Origin: Candidatus Thermokryptus sp.
GTDB taxonomy: Bacteria; Bacteroidota; Ignavibacteria; Kryptoniales; Kryptoniaceae
Reading direction: 5' to 3'
Assembly: GCA_028276305.1 (NCBI GenBank)
Contig: JAPYWO010000070.1
Coordinates: 1-6,673, forward strand
Length of the DNA: 6,673 nucleotides
The notes beneath the pieces are model-generated. The model was not told the origin of the DNA and ran no database searches. It worked only from the letters and a program-made list of their open reading frames with translations. Position 1 is the stretch's first letter. Every line of letters starts with the position of its first letter. Position numbers and translations under genes: made by a program. Below are positions 1 through 6,582 of this stretch, in pieces.

Positions 1-264
1 TCTGGTGTGCTATTTGGCATCGCCTTTAACCAGTTAGATAAACTCCCGCTTTTGCCCGCAATTATTTTTGTGTTACTATTATCCTCAGCAGTGGTAATTT
101 CTTTATTTAATATATCAGCCAAAAAAGTAAAGATTCATATTAATGTAGACGAGGTCTTTGTCAACAACATTCCAAACGATTGGGAAACTTATCTTAATTA
201 CAAGCACCTGCGCTATAGGGAAATTTATGAAAACGCCAAAAAATCTACTTTACCAGAAAGCTAA
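1..264 (+). CDS. Membrane protein, C-terminal part (5' end outside window)
   Basis: The frame is open from the first base and ends at TAA 262-264, so this is probably the C-terminal 87 residues of a longer protein; the GTG at 7 is the first possible internal start but has no ribosome binding site. One clear transmembrane helix lies at about residues 15-38 (rich in L, I, V, A), and the short stretch before it (GVLFGIAF) may end another helix. A polar tail of about 50 residues follows, with the motif NDWETY. A different frame continues after the stop with another hydrophobic helix (see 265-340), so the true protein may end at 340 if the A6 run at 238-243 carries an indel. I do not recognise the family. 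It lies upstream of the 79-residue gene, probably on the same transcript. Confidence 0.6.
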   Translation, partial: SGVLFGIAFNQLDKLPLLPAIIFVLLLSSAVVISLFNISAKKVKIHINVDEVFVNNIPNDWETYLNYKHLRYREIYENAKKSTLPES

Positions 265-340
265 TCTTACTAGGTTATCTTTTATATTGTTAATTTTATC
301 ATCTTTATCTCTAACAATAATAAAACTTTTCTGGAGGTGA
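265..340 (+). other. Possible frameshifted C-terminal extension of the membrane protein
   Basis: In the +1 frame relative to the preceding gene, an open frame crosses the stop at 262-264 and ends at TGA 338-340, five bases before the next ATG. It encodes a convincing hydrophobic helix (RLSFILLILSSLSLTIIKLF) ending in WR. Skipping one base in the A6 run at 238-243 would join the two frames into a protein that ends with a second transmembrane helix and abuts the next gene. AT-rich DNA gives hydrophobic reading frames by chance, so this is a suggestion only. The same frame opens at an ATG at 158, but a separate gene starting there would overlap the upstream gene by more than 100 bases and has no ribosome binding site. 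Confidence 0.3.
332..338 (+). promoter_or_regulatory. Shine-Dalgarno site of the 79-residue gene
   Basis: GGAGGTG lies seven bases before the ATG at 346. It is the strongest ribosome binding site in the window and decides the start in favour of ATG 346 over the in-frame GTG at 337, which lies inside the site itself. Confidence 0.75.
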
Positions 341-345
341 AAAAT

Positions 346-585
346 ATGTCAAAAGAAAAGAAAGAAGAAAAGAAAATTATTGAGGAACATATCGGTGAGC
401 AAATATCTCTCACTCAGGGAAGCCCGCAATCAACCCTAAAAACCTCTGATGAATCCTCAAATAAGGGATCAAAATTTCCTTCTGATGATACAAAACAACC
501 AAGCGATAATTCATTAAAATCGCAAGAAACTCAAAAAAATGTAAACGAAAACGATATAAAAACCAATGGCATAATTGCACCTTGA
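346..585 (+). CDS. Small hydrophilic, probably disordered protein
   Basis: This encodes 79 residues from ATG 346, chosen because GGAGGTG sits at optimal spacing. The protein starts with a charged run (MSKEKKEEKKIIEEH), and the rest is dominated by S, T, N, K, Q, D and E with scattered prolines. There is no hydrophobic core, signal peptide or membrane helix, so it is probably intrinsically disordered. I do not recognise a family. The upstream membrane-protein frame ends close by (264, or 340 if frameshifted), so the two are probably co-transcribed. Its stop codon (TGA 583-585) lies inside the candidate -35 box of the downstream block, so it is likely not part of that operon. The good ribosome binding site supports real translation; low complexity and the lack of visible conservation leave doubt. 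Confidence 0.55.
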   Translation: MSKEKKEEKKIIEEHIGEQISLTQGSPQSTLKTSDESSNKGSKFPSDDTKQPSDNSLKSQETQKNVNENDIKTNGIIAP

Positions 586-608
586 CAAAATCTTCGTATT
601 TTTTTAAT
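582..608 (+). promoter_or_regulatory. Candidate sigma-70-type promoter of the ATPase/helicase block
   Basis: A perfect TTGACA -35 box is at 582-587. A -10-like TTTAAT (five of six to consensus) is at 603-608, with a short 15-base spacer; an alternative TAATTT at 605-610 gives a 17-base spacer but a poorer match. Transcription would start near 615, which makes the GTG at 616 an unlikely start and favours ATG 631 or 643. The -35 box overlaps the stop codon of the preceding gene. AT-rich sequence makes chance matches common. Confidence 0.4.
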
Positions 609-615
609 TTTACTC

Positions 616-1155
616 GTGAAATTAAAAAATATGGGCTTTAATATGACAAGTAATTTAAACGAAATTGAAAACATTTTGGGTGAATTGAAAAACGGGAAAA
701 AAATACTGGAATACCTTTTGGAACTGCGGAGTAAGTATGAAGAGCGATTAAATAATTTGAGATCTGAATTTAAGCTAGCTGAAGAGGATTATCAAGCCCT
801 TGATCAGCTCGTCCTCGCCCTTAAAAAAGCTCAATTTGCTAAAATCTTAGATTTGCGTGATTCAATGGATCAAATTTTTAAAAGGATTTCCATTTCCAAT
901 CCAATTTTTTCAGAGTTTTTAGATAAGATATTTAAAATTGCAAACGATGAATGTCAAAAAATTGCAAGGGACTACCCCATCTTAATCCAAGAAGCATGCC
1001 AACAAGAGGGAATTAAAATTGATCAAACTTCAGTTCATCCTAAATATACATTTTGCGATCAATTCATAACATTAGAAATAGATGAAAAAAATTCAAGGCA
1101 AAAGCATACACAAGAGAGGGAAAACTCTTCGTTTTACCGTTTGACATTTCAATAG
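616..1155 (+). CDS. Coiled-coil operon protein, N-terminal half (frameshifted gene)
   Basis: This is the first cistron of the block. The longest frame starts at GTG 616, but ATG 631 or ATG 643 (MTSNLNEIENIL) are better candidates, because the putative promoter would start transcription near 615; none has a clear ribosome binding site. Numbering from 616, residues about 14-130 are almost continuously helical and heptad-rich, with charged segments typical of a coiled coil (KYEERLNNLRSEFKLAEEDY). A strand-like segment follows at about 142-158 (HPKYTFCDQFITLEIDEK). After the A7 run at 1085-1091 this frame becomes unlike the rest (polar, R/Q/H/S-rich) and stops at TAG 1153-1155, while the -1 frame carries on a sensible protein. 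The genuine product is therefore probably about 298 residues spanning 616-1511. No enzyme motif is visible. From memory, similar coiled-coil proteins occur beside BrxD-like ATPases; I cannot verify that here. Confidence 0.7.
   Translation: MKLKNMGFNMTSNLNEIENILGELKNGKKILEYLLELRSKYEERLNNLRSEFKLAEEDYQALDQLVLALKKAQFAKILDLRDSMDQIFKRISISNPIFSEFLDKIFKIANDECQKIARDYPILIQEACQQEGIKIDQTSVHPKYTFCDQFITLEIDEKNSRQKHTQERENSSFYRLTFQ
1085..1091 (+). other. A7 run: site of -1 frameshift
   Basis: Codons GAA AAA AAT (1084-1092) end the first frame of the coiled-coil gene. The -1 frame has a stop at TGA 1083-1085 and is open from 1086 to 1511, so the frames must join within 1086 to about 1092, which is the A run. 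The sequence A AAA AAT (1086-1092) fits the X XXY YYZ slippery pattern, allowing both tRNAs to re-pair one base back. One extra A in the run, by mutation, sequencing error or transcriptional slippage, would have the same effect. Confidence 0.75.
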
Positions 1156-1511
1156 TCATTCCAGCGATCAAAGAAGAAATAAAAAGAATATTTGGACGAA
1201 CTTTTAATCCAAATCAATTTTTGAAAAAACTTTATTCTAATTATTGCAAGATAATTGAGAAAGAAAAAAAACAAATTGGAGACCCTATACCGATACGAAA
1301 AATAACAAGTCGCCTTGGAAAGACCCAGAAAAACTTTAGAACCGATGAATTCGTTGTGGATTTATCTAAATTAATAAAAGAGGGAATACCATCAGATCTA
1401 GGATATAAAATAGAGTTAGGACATACAAAGGATGATAGATCGGGTATATTGCTCCATGGCTTTGAATCTCATGGTTATGTTGGTTTTATAAGCATCAAAA
1501 AAGAAAATTAA
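1089..1511 (+). CDS. Coiled-coil operon protein, C-terminal half (frameshifted gene)
   Basis: This is the -1 frame continuation, giving residues 159-298 of the joined protein. It begins with KFKAKAYTREGKLFVLPFD, which continues the strand-rich segment of the upstream frame, then a helix (AIKEEIKRIFGRTF), then GDPIPI at 222-227, an acidic/hydrophobic segment FRTDEFVVDLS at 241-251, HTKD at 270-273 and a final strand GYVGFI at 287-292. The pattern looks like a conserved, folded domain. The only separate start that gene-calling would give is TTG 1221, which has no ribosome binding site and lies in the middle of a helix, so it is unlikely to be a free-standing gene. The stop at 1509-1511 is eight bases before the first ATPase, implying translational coupling. 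Function is unknown; by position it may be the partner or target-recognition subunit of the ATPases. Confidence 0.7.
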   Translation, partial: KFKAKAYTREGKLFVLPFDISIVIPAIKEEIKRIFGRTFNPNQFLKKLYSNYCKIIEKEKKQIGDPIPIRKITSRLGKTQKNFRTDEFVVDLSKLIKEGIPSDLGYKIELGHTKDDRSGILLHGFESHGYVGFISIKKEN

Positions 1512-1519
1512 ATATCAAG

Positions 1520-2776
1520 ATGAAATTAGAAATACAAATAATAGAATCGCTTCGTAAAGGCATACCACCTCAAATAGGTGTTGAAAAGTATTCCGTCGGA
1601 AATGAAAAACTTATTGAAGGTATAAAGAAATATCATCTTTCAAGTATTGATGAAATAGGCAAGATGCGTTTTATTAGTGGCTCTTGGGGTGGTGGAAAGA
1701 CCCATTTGTTCCGCCTTATACGCGACATCGCCTTTCAAGAAAATTGCGCAGTGTCAAATGTAGAATTAACTGTTGATTCAGCTCCTCTAAATAAATTTGA
1801 ACAGGTGTTTTATAGTATCGTTAGGAACATTTCAACACCAACATATTATCAAAAATCCCAATTCAGCGATGTAGCCCCAATAGGAACATTAATAGAAGAA
1901 TCACTGTATGCGCTCGGTGGTTCAAAAATAGAGCCCGAAAGTGAAATAACATACGAACAGTACTCTAAAGCGGTAGAAAAACTCATGGCAAACAAAGGTA
2001 TTGATATTGATTTCAAAAAAATGATTCAACATTACTGGCAAACTTATCTACCAGATTCACCAAATAAAGCTGTGGTTGAACAAGTTAGAGAAGAAATTCT
2101 TCAATGGTTTGCAGGTGAGGGAACAATAAGTACATTTAGGAAGAGGTTCGGTGTTAACAAAATGGTATCAAGGCAAAACGCAAAACTTATGCTTCAATCC
2201 CTAGCTCAATTTGTTAAACTTGCCGGGTACAAGGGCTTGGTCATCCTTTTTGACGAGGCGGAACAAAGTTATTCAATTATGCGAAAATCCGCCCTAAGAG
2301 ATGCCCACAATAATTTGCTTTCATTGATAAATAACATACAAACTATCCCCGGTATTTTTATGATTTACGCAACAACCCCTGATTTCTATAACGATCCTAA
2401 ACATGGTATTGTCATTTATGGAGCACTAGCCAGTAGAATAGGAAAACCAGAAGATAAACCACCCGACGCCCTTGATGTAATTTGGAATTTGGATGCTGTA
2501 GTTACCGAATTAAAGGACTACCAAAAAGCCGCAAGGAAAATTCGTAATATCTATATTGAAGCTTACCCCGAAGCGAAAAATAAAATTTCAGATGAAAGTG
2601 AAACAGATAAGTTCATTGAAGAACTTTATAAAAAGCATCCAAAATATGGCACCGTTAAATTCTGGAGGGTAATGGTTACCGCATTGATTCAAAAATATGA
2701 TTCCCAAATGGAAGAAAAGAAATTTCCCACAGAAAAGATATATAAAGATGTCATAGAACGCCTTCGTGAGGAATAA
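1520..2776 (+). CDS. BrxD-like ATPase (BREX ATP-binding domain, DUF2791 type), copy 1
   Basis: This is a 418-residue cytoplasmic P-loop ATPase of the AAA+-like BrxD/DUF2791 group. The N-terminal signature IIESLRKGIPP (residues 7-17) is typical of the family. Walker A is GSWGGGKTH at 54-62. Walker B is VILFDEAEQ at 241-249, with D245 and catalytic E246. A sensor-like YATTP is at 283-287, and GALASRIGKPE at 301-311 matches the usual ALxxR segment. The length is close to that expected for BrxD. ATG 1520 gives the full N-terminal signature; the ribosome binding site is weak, and translation may be coupled to the preceding stop eight bases upstream. It is followed after 19 bases by a second, divergent member of the same family. 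All nucleotide-binding residues are present, so it is probably an active ATPase. The family assignment is firm from motifs; a role in phage defence is inferred from BREX and Shango relatives. Confidence 0.88.
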   Translation: MKLEIQIIESLRKGIPPQIGVEKYSVGNEKLIEGIKKYHLSSIDEIGKMRFISGSWGGGKTHLFRLIRDIAFQENCAVSNVELTVDSAPLNKFEQVFYSIVRNISTPTYYQKSQFSDVAPIGTLIEESLYALGGSKIEPESEITYEQYSKAVEKLMANKGIDIDFKKMIQHYWQTYLPDSPNKAVVEQVREEILQWFAGEGTISTFRKRFGVNKMVSRQNAKLMLQSLAQFVKLAGYKGLVILFDEAEQSYSIMRKSALRDAHNNLLSLINNIQTIPGIFMIYATTPDFYNDPKHGIVIYGALASRIGKPEDKPPDALDVIWNLDAVVTELKDYQKAARKIRNIYIEAYPEAKNKISDESETDKFIEELYKKHPKYGTVKFWRVMVTALIQKYDSQMEEKKFPTEKIYKDVIERLREE

Positions 2777-2785
2777 GATATTAAT

Positions 2786-2789
2786 GGAG
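2786..2789 (+). promoter_or_regulatory. Ribosome binding site of second ATPase
   Basis: GGAG lies six bases before ATG 2796 in the 19-base gap after the first ATPase and supports that start. It is the only recognisable Shine-Dalgarno site within the four-gene block. Confidence 0.65.
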
Positions 2790-2795
2790 TAATTT

Positions 2796-4013
2796 ATGAA
2801 TCAGCTTGATGCTGAAAAGATCATTGAATCACTGCGCGAAGGAATCCCACCCGACGGAAAGGTTTCCCTCTTAACTGTAGGTCGCATTGAGGAAATAAAT
2901 AGACTTAGGCAAATTTTACATAAAGGCGGTCCCAAAGCACTTCTAATTAAAGCGGATTATGGATGCGGAAAAACACATCTGCTGAAATTTATTAAAGAAG
3001 AAGCTTTAAACTTGGGTTATGTCGCTAGCTTAATAACTTTAGATTCTAAATCCAACGCCCGATTTAATAGAATGGACCAAATTTTCGGTCAAGTGTGTAG
3101 AAATATCCAAGTTCCCGGTATAAATCAAAAAAGCGTTCGCTATTTATTTGACGCTCTTTTTAACCCTAAAAATAAACTAAAACTTTCATCAGAAAAAGCT
3201 GAAAAGTTGATGTTTAAAATTTCAAACGGAGGAAAATGGAACTACTCAAATTTCCTTCGCTCCCCATCAATGTTTATCGCCGTAAGAGCCTGGAAATTTT
3301 CATACGACAACAACCATAAAAATCCACCCGGCATTGATGATGCTATAGAAGATTGGCTATTTAACCCCTATAATTACTATAGTCAAAGAAAATCCCTTTA
3401 TTATAAATTCATCGCCAATTTAAGAAATTACTTCCTGGACCCAAGACCCGAGTGGAAATTCTATGATCCAAGGGAAGGGATATTCAACTTCCAAATAAAA
3501 GGTTATGAACAAAGCTGGGACGCACTCTACGACCTCAATACTTTGGCAGAAGCAGCGGGATACAAAGGTTTAGTAATATTAGTTGATGAATTTGAGGATG
3601 TTATTTATAACCTGCGGAATATAAAATATCAACAAGATGCTTTTTGGAACCTTTCCCAGTTTTTCTCCGGTGAACGCTTTCCCGGTTTAGCTTTTTTCGC
3701 TGTTACACCAAACTTCGTAGAAAAATGCAAAAAACTACTCCAAGAGAAAAATATCTGGGATTTTGACTACTCAACCTTTGATAGGTTAGAGAAATTTCAA
3801 ATGAGCCCTTTATCAACAAATGAACTCCTTGAATTGTCCGAAAAAATAATCAAAATCCACGAAATCGCTTATTCATGGAACATAAATGAAAAAATTAAAG
3901 AGAAAATACGCAAAATATGTATAAATTCCTCAAGAATACCTGTCGGAGATAGAGTGAGGCAAACCATTAAAAATATCGTTAAAGAGTTAGATAGTTATTT
4001 AAGGGTAAATTAA
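2796..4013 (+). CDS. BrxD-like ATPase (BREX ATP-binding domain, DUF2791 type), copy 2
   Basis: This is a 405-residue paralogue of the upstream ATPase. It shares the opening signature IIESLREGIPP (residues 9-19). Walker A is ADYGCGKTH at 53-61, with alanine in place of the first glycine; K59 and T60 are intact. Walker B is LVILVDEFED at 259-268, with D264 and E265. AVTPNF at 302-307 occupies the sensor position, and FDRLEKFQMSPLS at 328-340 matches the family's RLE...PL segment, followed by a helical C-terminal lid ending in SRIPVGDRVRQT. The region between Walker A and B (about 110-245) is rich in W, Y and F and differs from copy 1, so this is an old duplication, not a recent copy. The two may form a hetero-oligomeric ATPase. 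GGAG before ATG 2796 supports the start. The helicase gene follows after 12 bases. Confidence 0.87.
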   Translation: MNQLDAEKIIESLREGIPPDGKVSLLTVGRIEEINRLRQILHKGGPKALLIKADYGCGKTHLLKFIKEEALNLGYVASLITLDSKSNARFNRMDQIFGQVCRNIQVPGINQKSVRYLFDALFNPKNKLKLSSEKAEKLMFKISNGGKWNYSNFLRSPSMFIAVRAWKFSYDNNHKNPPGIDDAIEDWLFNPYNYYSQRKSLYYKFIANLRNYFLDPRPEWKFYDPREGIFNFQIKGYEQSWDALYDLNTLAEAAGYKGLVILVDEFEDVIYNLRNIKYQQDAFWNLSQFFSGERFPGLAFFAVTPNFVEKCKKLLQEKNIWDFDYSTFDRLEKFQMSPLSTNELLELSEKIIKIHEIAYSWNINEKIKEKIRKICINSSRIPVGDRVRQTIKNIVKELDSYLRVN

Positions 4014-4025
4014 TCCCCATACTTT

Positions 4026-6131
4026 ATGCTTCCGGAGGTTTTTAAAGCTTTTTTTGGAGAATTTCCAAACCTTAAACCTGTGCAAGAGAAAAGCATCCCT
4101 CTATTGCTAAAGGGTAAAAATGTTATAATTTCCGCTAATACAGGCGTAGGCAAAACAGAAGCTGCTCTTGCCCCCCTAATAAGCCGCTACCTAAATTACG
4201 CCTTGTCAAACAATTGCTTGACATGGCTATACATCACCCCCACAAAAGCCTTGGCTAACGACATATATTACAGAATTGAACCAATTCTCTCAAAGTTACA
4301 TATAAAAACAGCAATAAGGCATGGCGATAAAGATGAAACTTATAAATCCAAAGATCTACATTTTCTGATAACTACCCCAGAATCACTTGATGTTATCCTC
4401 TGCCGTGGAAATAAATCAATCCGATATATAAGAGGAATTGTTCTTGATGAAGTCCATCTCTTATATAATACACAACGAGGTCTCCAAACCTCTCTTTTAA
4501 TTTCCAGATTAAATAAGCAAATTATACACCCCCCGCTTCAAATAGCTTGCCTTTCAGCTACTATCTCCTCCTGTGAAAACATTATTTATTTCCTATTTGG
4601 CAATAGCATGGACTTTGAAATTGTGACAATCCCATCTGAAAGAGTAATAGAATCAAAGATATTTTGGACTAAGTCAGAAAGAGAAATCGTTGAATTAATC
4701 AAAAAGATAATGCAAGACGATCCAGTTAAATTACTAATCTTTGCAAACTCCAGAAAACAGTGCGATAGATTAAGCGCTCTACTTTCACAAAACGAACAGA
4801 TTGCACATCACATCTTTACACACTATTCATCCCTTTCAACTAAATTAAGAGAAGAAACAGAAAGAGAATTCAATAAATCCAAAGTAGGCATATGCATCGC
4901 AACTAGTACATTGGAATTTGGAATTGATATAGGTGACATTGATGGCGTTATTTTATATGGGACGCCAACAAGCGTAAGCTCCTTCCTTCAAAGAATAGGT
5001 AGAGGCAATAGAAGAAGTAACAAAAGCAATGCCATCTGCTTGGTTCCATCAGAATCACGGAAACCAGTTTTGGAAGCTCTAATTTTCTATGCCATCATTG
5101 ATCTGGCTAAAGAGGGTATCATTGAAAAAACCAGCCCCAAGAAACTTTACGGCGCAATGGTCCAACAGATATTTTCAATTATAACTGCTAACAAAGGTAA
5201 TTATATAAAAGTCAAAGATATCGCCTCAATATCTATAAACCACCCTCATCTTACTGAAGATGTAATTGAAGAAATTTTAACACACACCTCTGAAGCCGGT
5301 TTTACTAAACCACATGGGTTCAAATATAAATTCGGCGCAGATGAAAAACTCTATTCCCTTATTGACTATAGACTAATATATAGCAACTTCCCAATGCAAC
5401 TTCAAGAGATTATCGTTACCCATGGAAATAAGGAAATAGGCTCCATCCCCTCAATTAATTTTTTGAGAATTGCTCCCGGATCTGTCATTAGATTCGCAGG
5501 GAAATGTTGGCGCGTGATCAATTTAGATATTGATAGAGTAGTTGTAGAACCACATCCATATATTGATGATGCGTTGGATATAATATACTCTGATATCGGA
5601 ACACCTTCTACAGATATCCTGATTCTTAATAGGGTGTATGAATATCTTACAGGTAAAGATGTAAATTTATCACTATTTGAGAAATTTATACGAAATCAGA
5701 TATCTGAATTGCTCAAGTATTCTCCCGGTATCTTTACTGGGGCTGTCCCTGTAGTCCGTATGAACCATGGCTTTTATTATATTACACTTGCCGGGGAATT
5801 CTGCAACCGTGTGATAAGTAAAGCTAATGGAATTGATCATCCGATAGTTGATGATGTTGGTTTGTTCTCTAATAAAATTATTGATTTCACAAAATTAAGC
5901 ACAAACCTCAACGATTATCTTGATGTTGTGACTGATTTATTTACCCCCTCTTCGTCGCTAACTTTATTTCAATCTCTGTTGCCCGAAAAGCTGAAACAAA
6001 AAGAATTTATAGAGGAATGGCTTTGCAATTCTGAAATTGAGAAAACTTTAAAAAGATTGAAAATGTCAAACACAAAACTAGTTCCGATGGAATATGTTTC
6101 ATGGTTAACACCTCAAGGTGAAAAATTTTGA
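4026..6131 (+). CDS. Lhr/BrxHI-like superfamily 2 DEVH-box helicase
   Basis: This is a 701-residue ATP-dependent nucleic-acid helicase. The two RecA-like domains carry all the motifs: Q motif PVQEKSIP (18-25), motif I ANTGVGKT (37-44), Ia TPTKALA (71-77), Ib TTPES (116-120), II DEVH (141-144), III SAT (177-179), IV LLIFANSRKQCD (236-247), V STLEFGIDIGDIDGV (294-308) and VI QRIGRGNRR (322-330). After these comes a winged-helix-like region (about 365-450), then SINFLRIAPGSVIRF and CWRVINLDIDRVVVEPHP (about 476-511), which resembles the beta-barrel region of Lhr-type helicases. The length suits BrxHI or the Lhr core rather than full Lhr (about 1500). ATG 4026 has no ribosome binding site; a GGAGG at 4034-4038 lies inside the gene with no usable start after it. 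It follows the second ATPase by 12 bases and closes the block. I infer it translocates on nucleic acid under control of the two ATPases. Confidence 0.9.
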   Translation: MLPEVFKAFFGEFPNLKPVQEKSIPLLLKGKNVIISANTGVGKTEAALAPLISRYLNYALSNNCLTWLYITPTKALANDIYYRIEPILSKLHIKTAIRHGDKDETYKSKDLHFLITTPESLDVILCRGNKSIRYIRGIVLDEVHLLYNTQRGLQTSLLISRLNKQIIHPPLQIACLSATISSCENIIYFLFGNSMDFEIVTIPSERVIESKIFWTKSEREIVELIKKIMQDDPVKLLIFANSRKQCDRLSALLSQNEQIAHHIFTHYSSLSTKLREETEREFNKSKVGICIATSTLEFGIDIGDIDGVILYGTPTSVSSFLQRIGRGNRRSNKSNAICLVPSESRKPVLEALIFYAIIDLAKEGIIEKTSPKKLYGAMVQQIFSIITANKGNYIKVKDIASISINHPHLTEDVIEEILTHTSEAGFTKPHGFKYKFGADEKLYSLIDYRLIYSNFPMQLQEIIVTHGNKEIGSIPSINFLRIAPGSVIRFAGKCWRVINLDIDRVVVEPHPYIDDALDIIYSDIGTPSTDILILNRVYEYLTGKDVNLSLFEKFIRNQISELLKYSPGIFTGAVPVVRMNHGFYYITLAGEFCNRVISKANGIDHPIVDDVGLFSNKIIDFTKLSTNLNDYLDVVTDLFTPSSSLTLFQSLLPEKLKQKEFIEEWLCNSEIEKTLKRLKMSNTKLVPMEYVSWLTPQGEKF

Positions 6132-6523
6132 AAGATAACGTAGGAATAATCCCGACCAAAACCCCATTGCAAAATCAGGACTTAAAAACCTAAAACCTAA
6201 AACGAAAAATCCCGCACCTTCCCCCTCCTCAACATCCTTGAAAAATTACTTTGCCCTTTAAATAATCCCACCCCAACCTTGACTTCCCCCATCTTTCTGT
6301 AAAAATTTGCAAATAAAAACAAGTTAAGCTAAAAATGCGTTAAAACTTTAAGACATTTCCAATTCTCACTTTTTTAAGTTTTCACAATGCCTTTATCAAT
6401 ATAGGATGGAAATTTACACCCGTACAACCTCCTTGTATTACCAACTACCCAAAAACTTTGTATCCCTCTTCAATGTTAATTTCGTCTTAAAGGACTAAAA
6501 ATAAAACGGGGAAATTCAAAAAA
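6132..6523 (+). other. Non-coding spacer, C-rich and G-poor
   Basis: I see no gene in this stretch on either strand. By hand count 6132-6300 contains 56 C and 14 G, a much stronger skew than in the flanking genes. It includes a two-copy tandem heptamer CCTAAAA (6189-6202) and pyrimidine tracts such as CCTTCCCCCTCCTC (6217-6230). A TTGACT at 6279-6284 could be a -35 box, but no good -10 follows. An imperfect AT-only inverted repeat (AAAACTT 6342-6348 with AAGTTTT 6376-6382) is too weak to call a terminator. I find no convincing terminator for the helicase block. Confidence 0.55.
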
Positions 6524-6582
6524 TCCCTCACCCCTGGAACTTTTTCCACACCATCCAAGTTTTTCCCTTTGGTGAGGGAAAA
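6524..6582 (+). promoter_or_regulatory. Two alternative stem-loops upstream of the Tat-signal gene
   Basis: An 8-bp perfect hairpin TTTTCCCT (6561-6568) / AGGGAAAA (6575-6582) has a 6-base loop. A competing 9-bp stem pairs TCCCTCACC (6524-6532) with GGTGAGGGA (6571-6579) across 38 bases. The two share AGGGA 6575-6579, so they exclude each other. The short hairpin is followed by an A/T-rich stretch (ATTTATTTTTC) and could be a weak terminator of the upstream transcript or a leader attenuator for the gene at 6601. Confidence 0.4.

Noticed and set aside
158..340. Independent 60-residue membrane gene starting at ATG 158
   Set aside because: It overlaps the upstream frame by over 100 bases, has no ribosome binding site, and its first half is a polar out-of-frame reading. 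It is better explained as a possible frameshifted continuation, or chance.
1221..1511. Free-standing 96-residue gene starting at TTG 1221
   Set aside because: The same frame is open and protein-like back to the A7 run at 1085-1091, and TTG 1221 lies within a helix without a ribosome binding site. It is treated as the C-terminal part of a frameshifted gene.
4034..4038. GGAGG as the ribosome binding site of the helicase
   Set aside because: No in-frame start codon follows at usable spacing, and ATG 4026 gives the expected N-terminus just before the Q motif. The GGAGG is inside the coding sequence.
1520..6131. A complete BREX system
   Set aside because: No PglX-type methylase, PglZ phosphatase, BrxC, BrxA or BrxB is present in the window; only BrxD-like and BrxHI-like proteins are.
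616..6131. A canonical Shango system
   Set aside because: The ATPase and helicase fit, but I see no TerB-domain protein, and there are two ATPases. The relation is reported as similarity only.
6189..6202. CCTAAAA tandem repeat as a CRISPR or regulatory repeat
   Set aside because: There are only two copies of seven bases, with no spacers and no further array.
6342..6382. AT-rich inverted repeat as terminator of the helicase operon
   Set aside because: The stem is imperfect, nearly all A-T, and has a 27-base loop with no T tract after the second arm.
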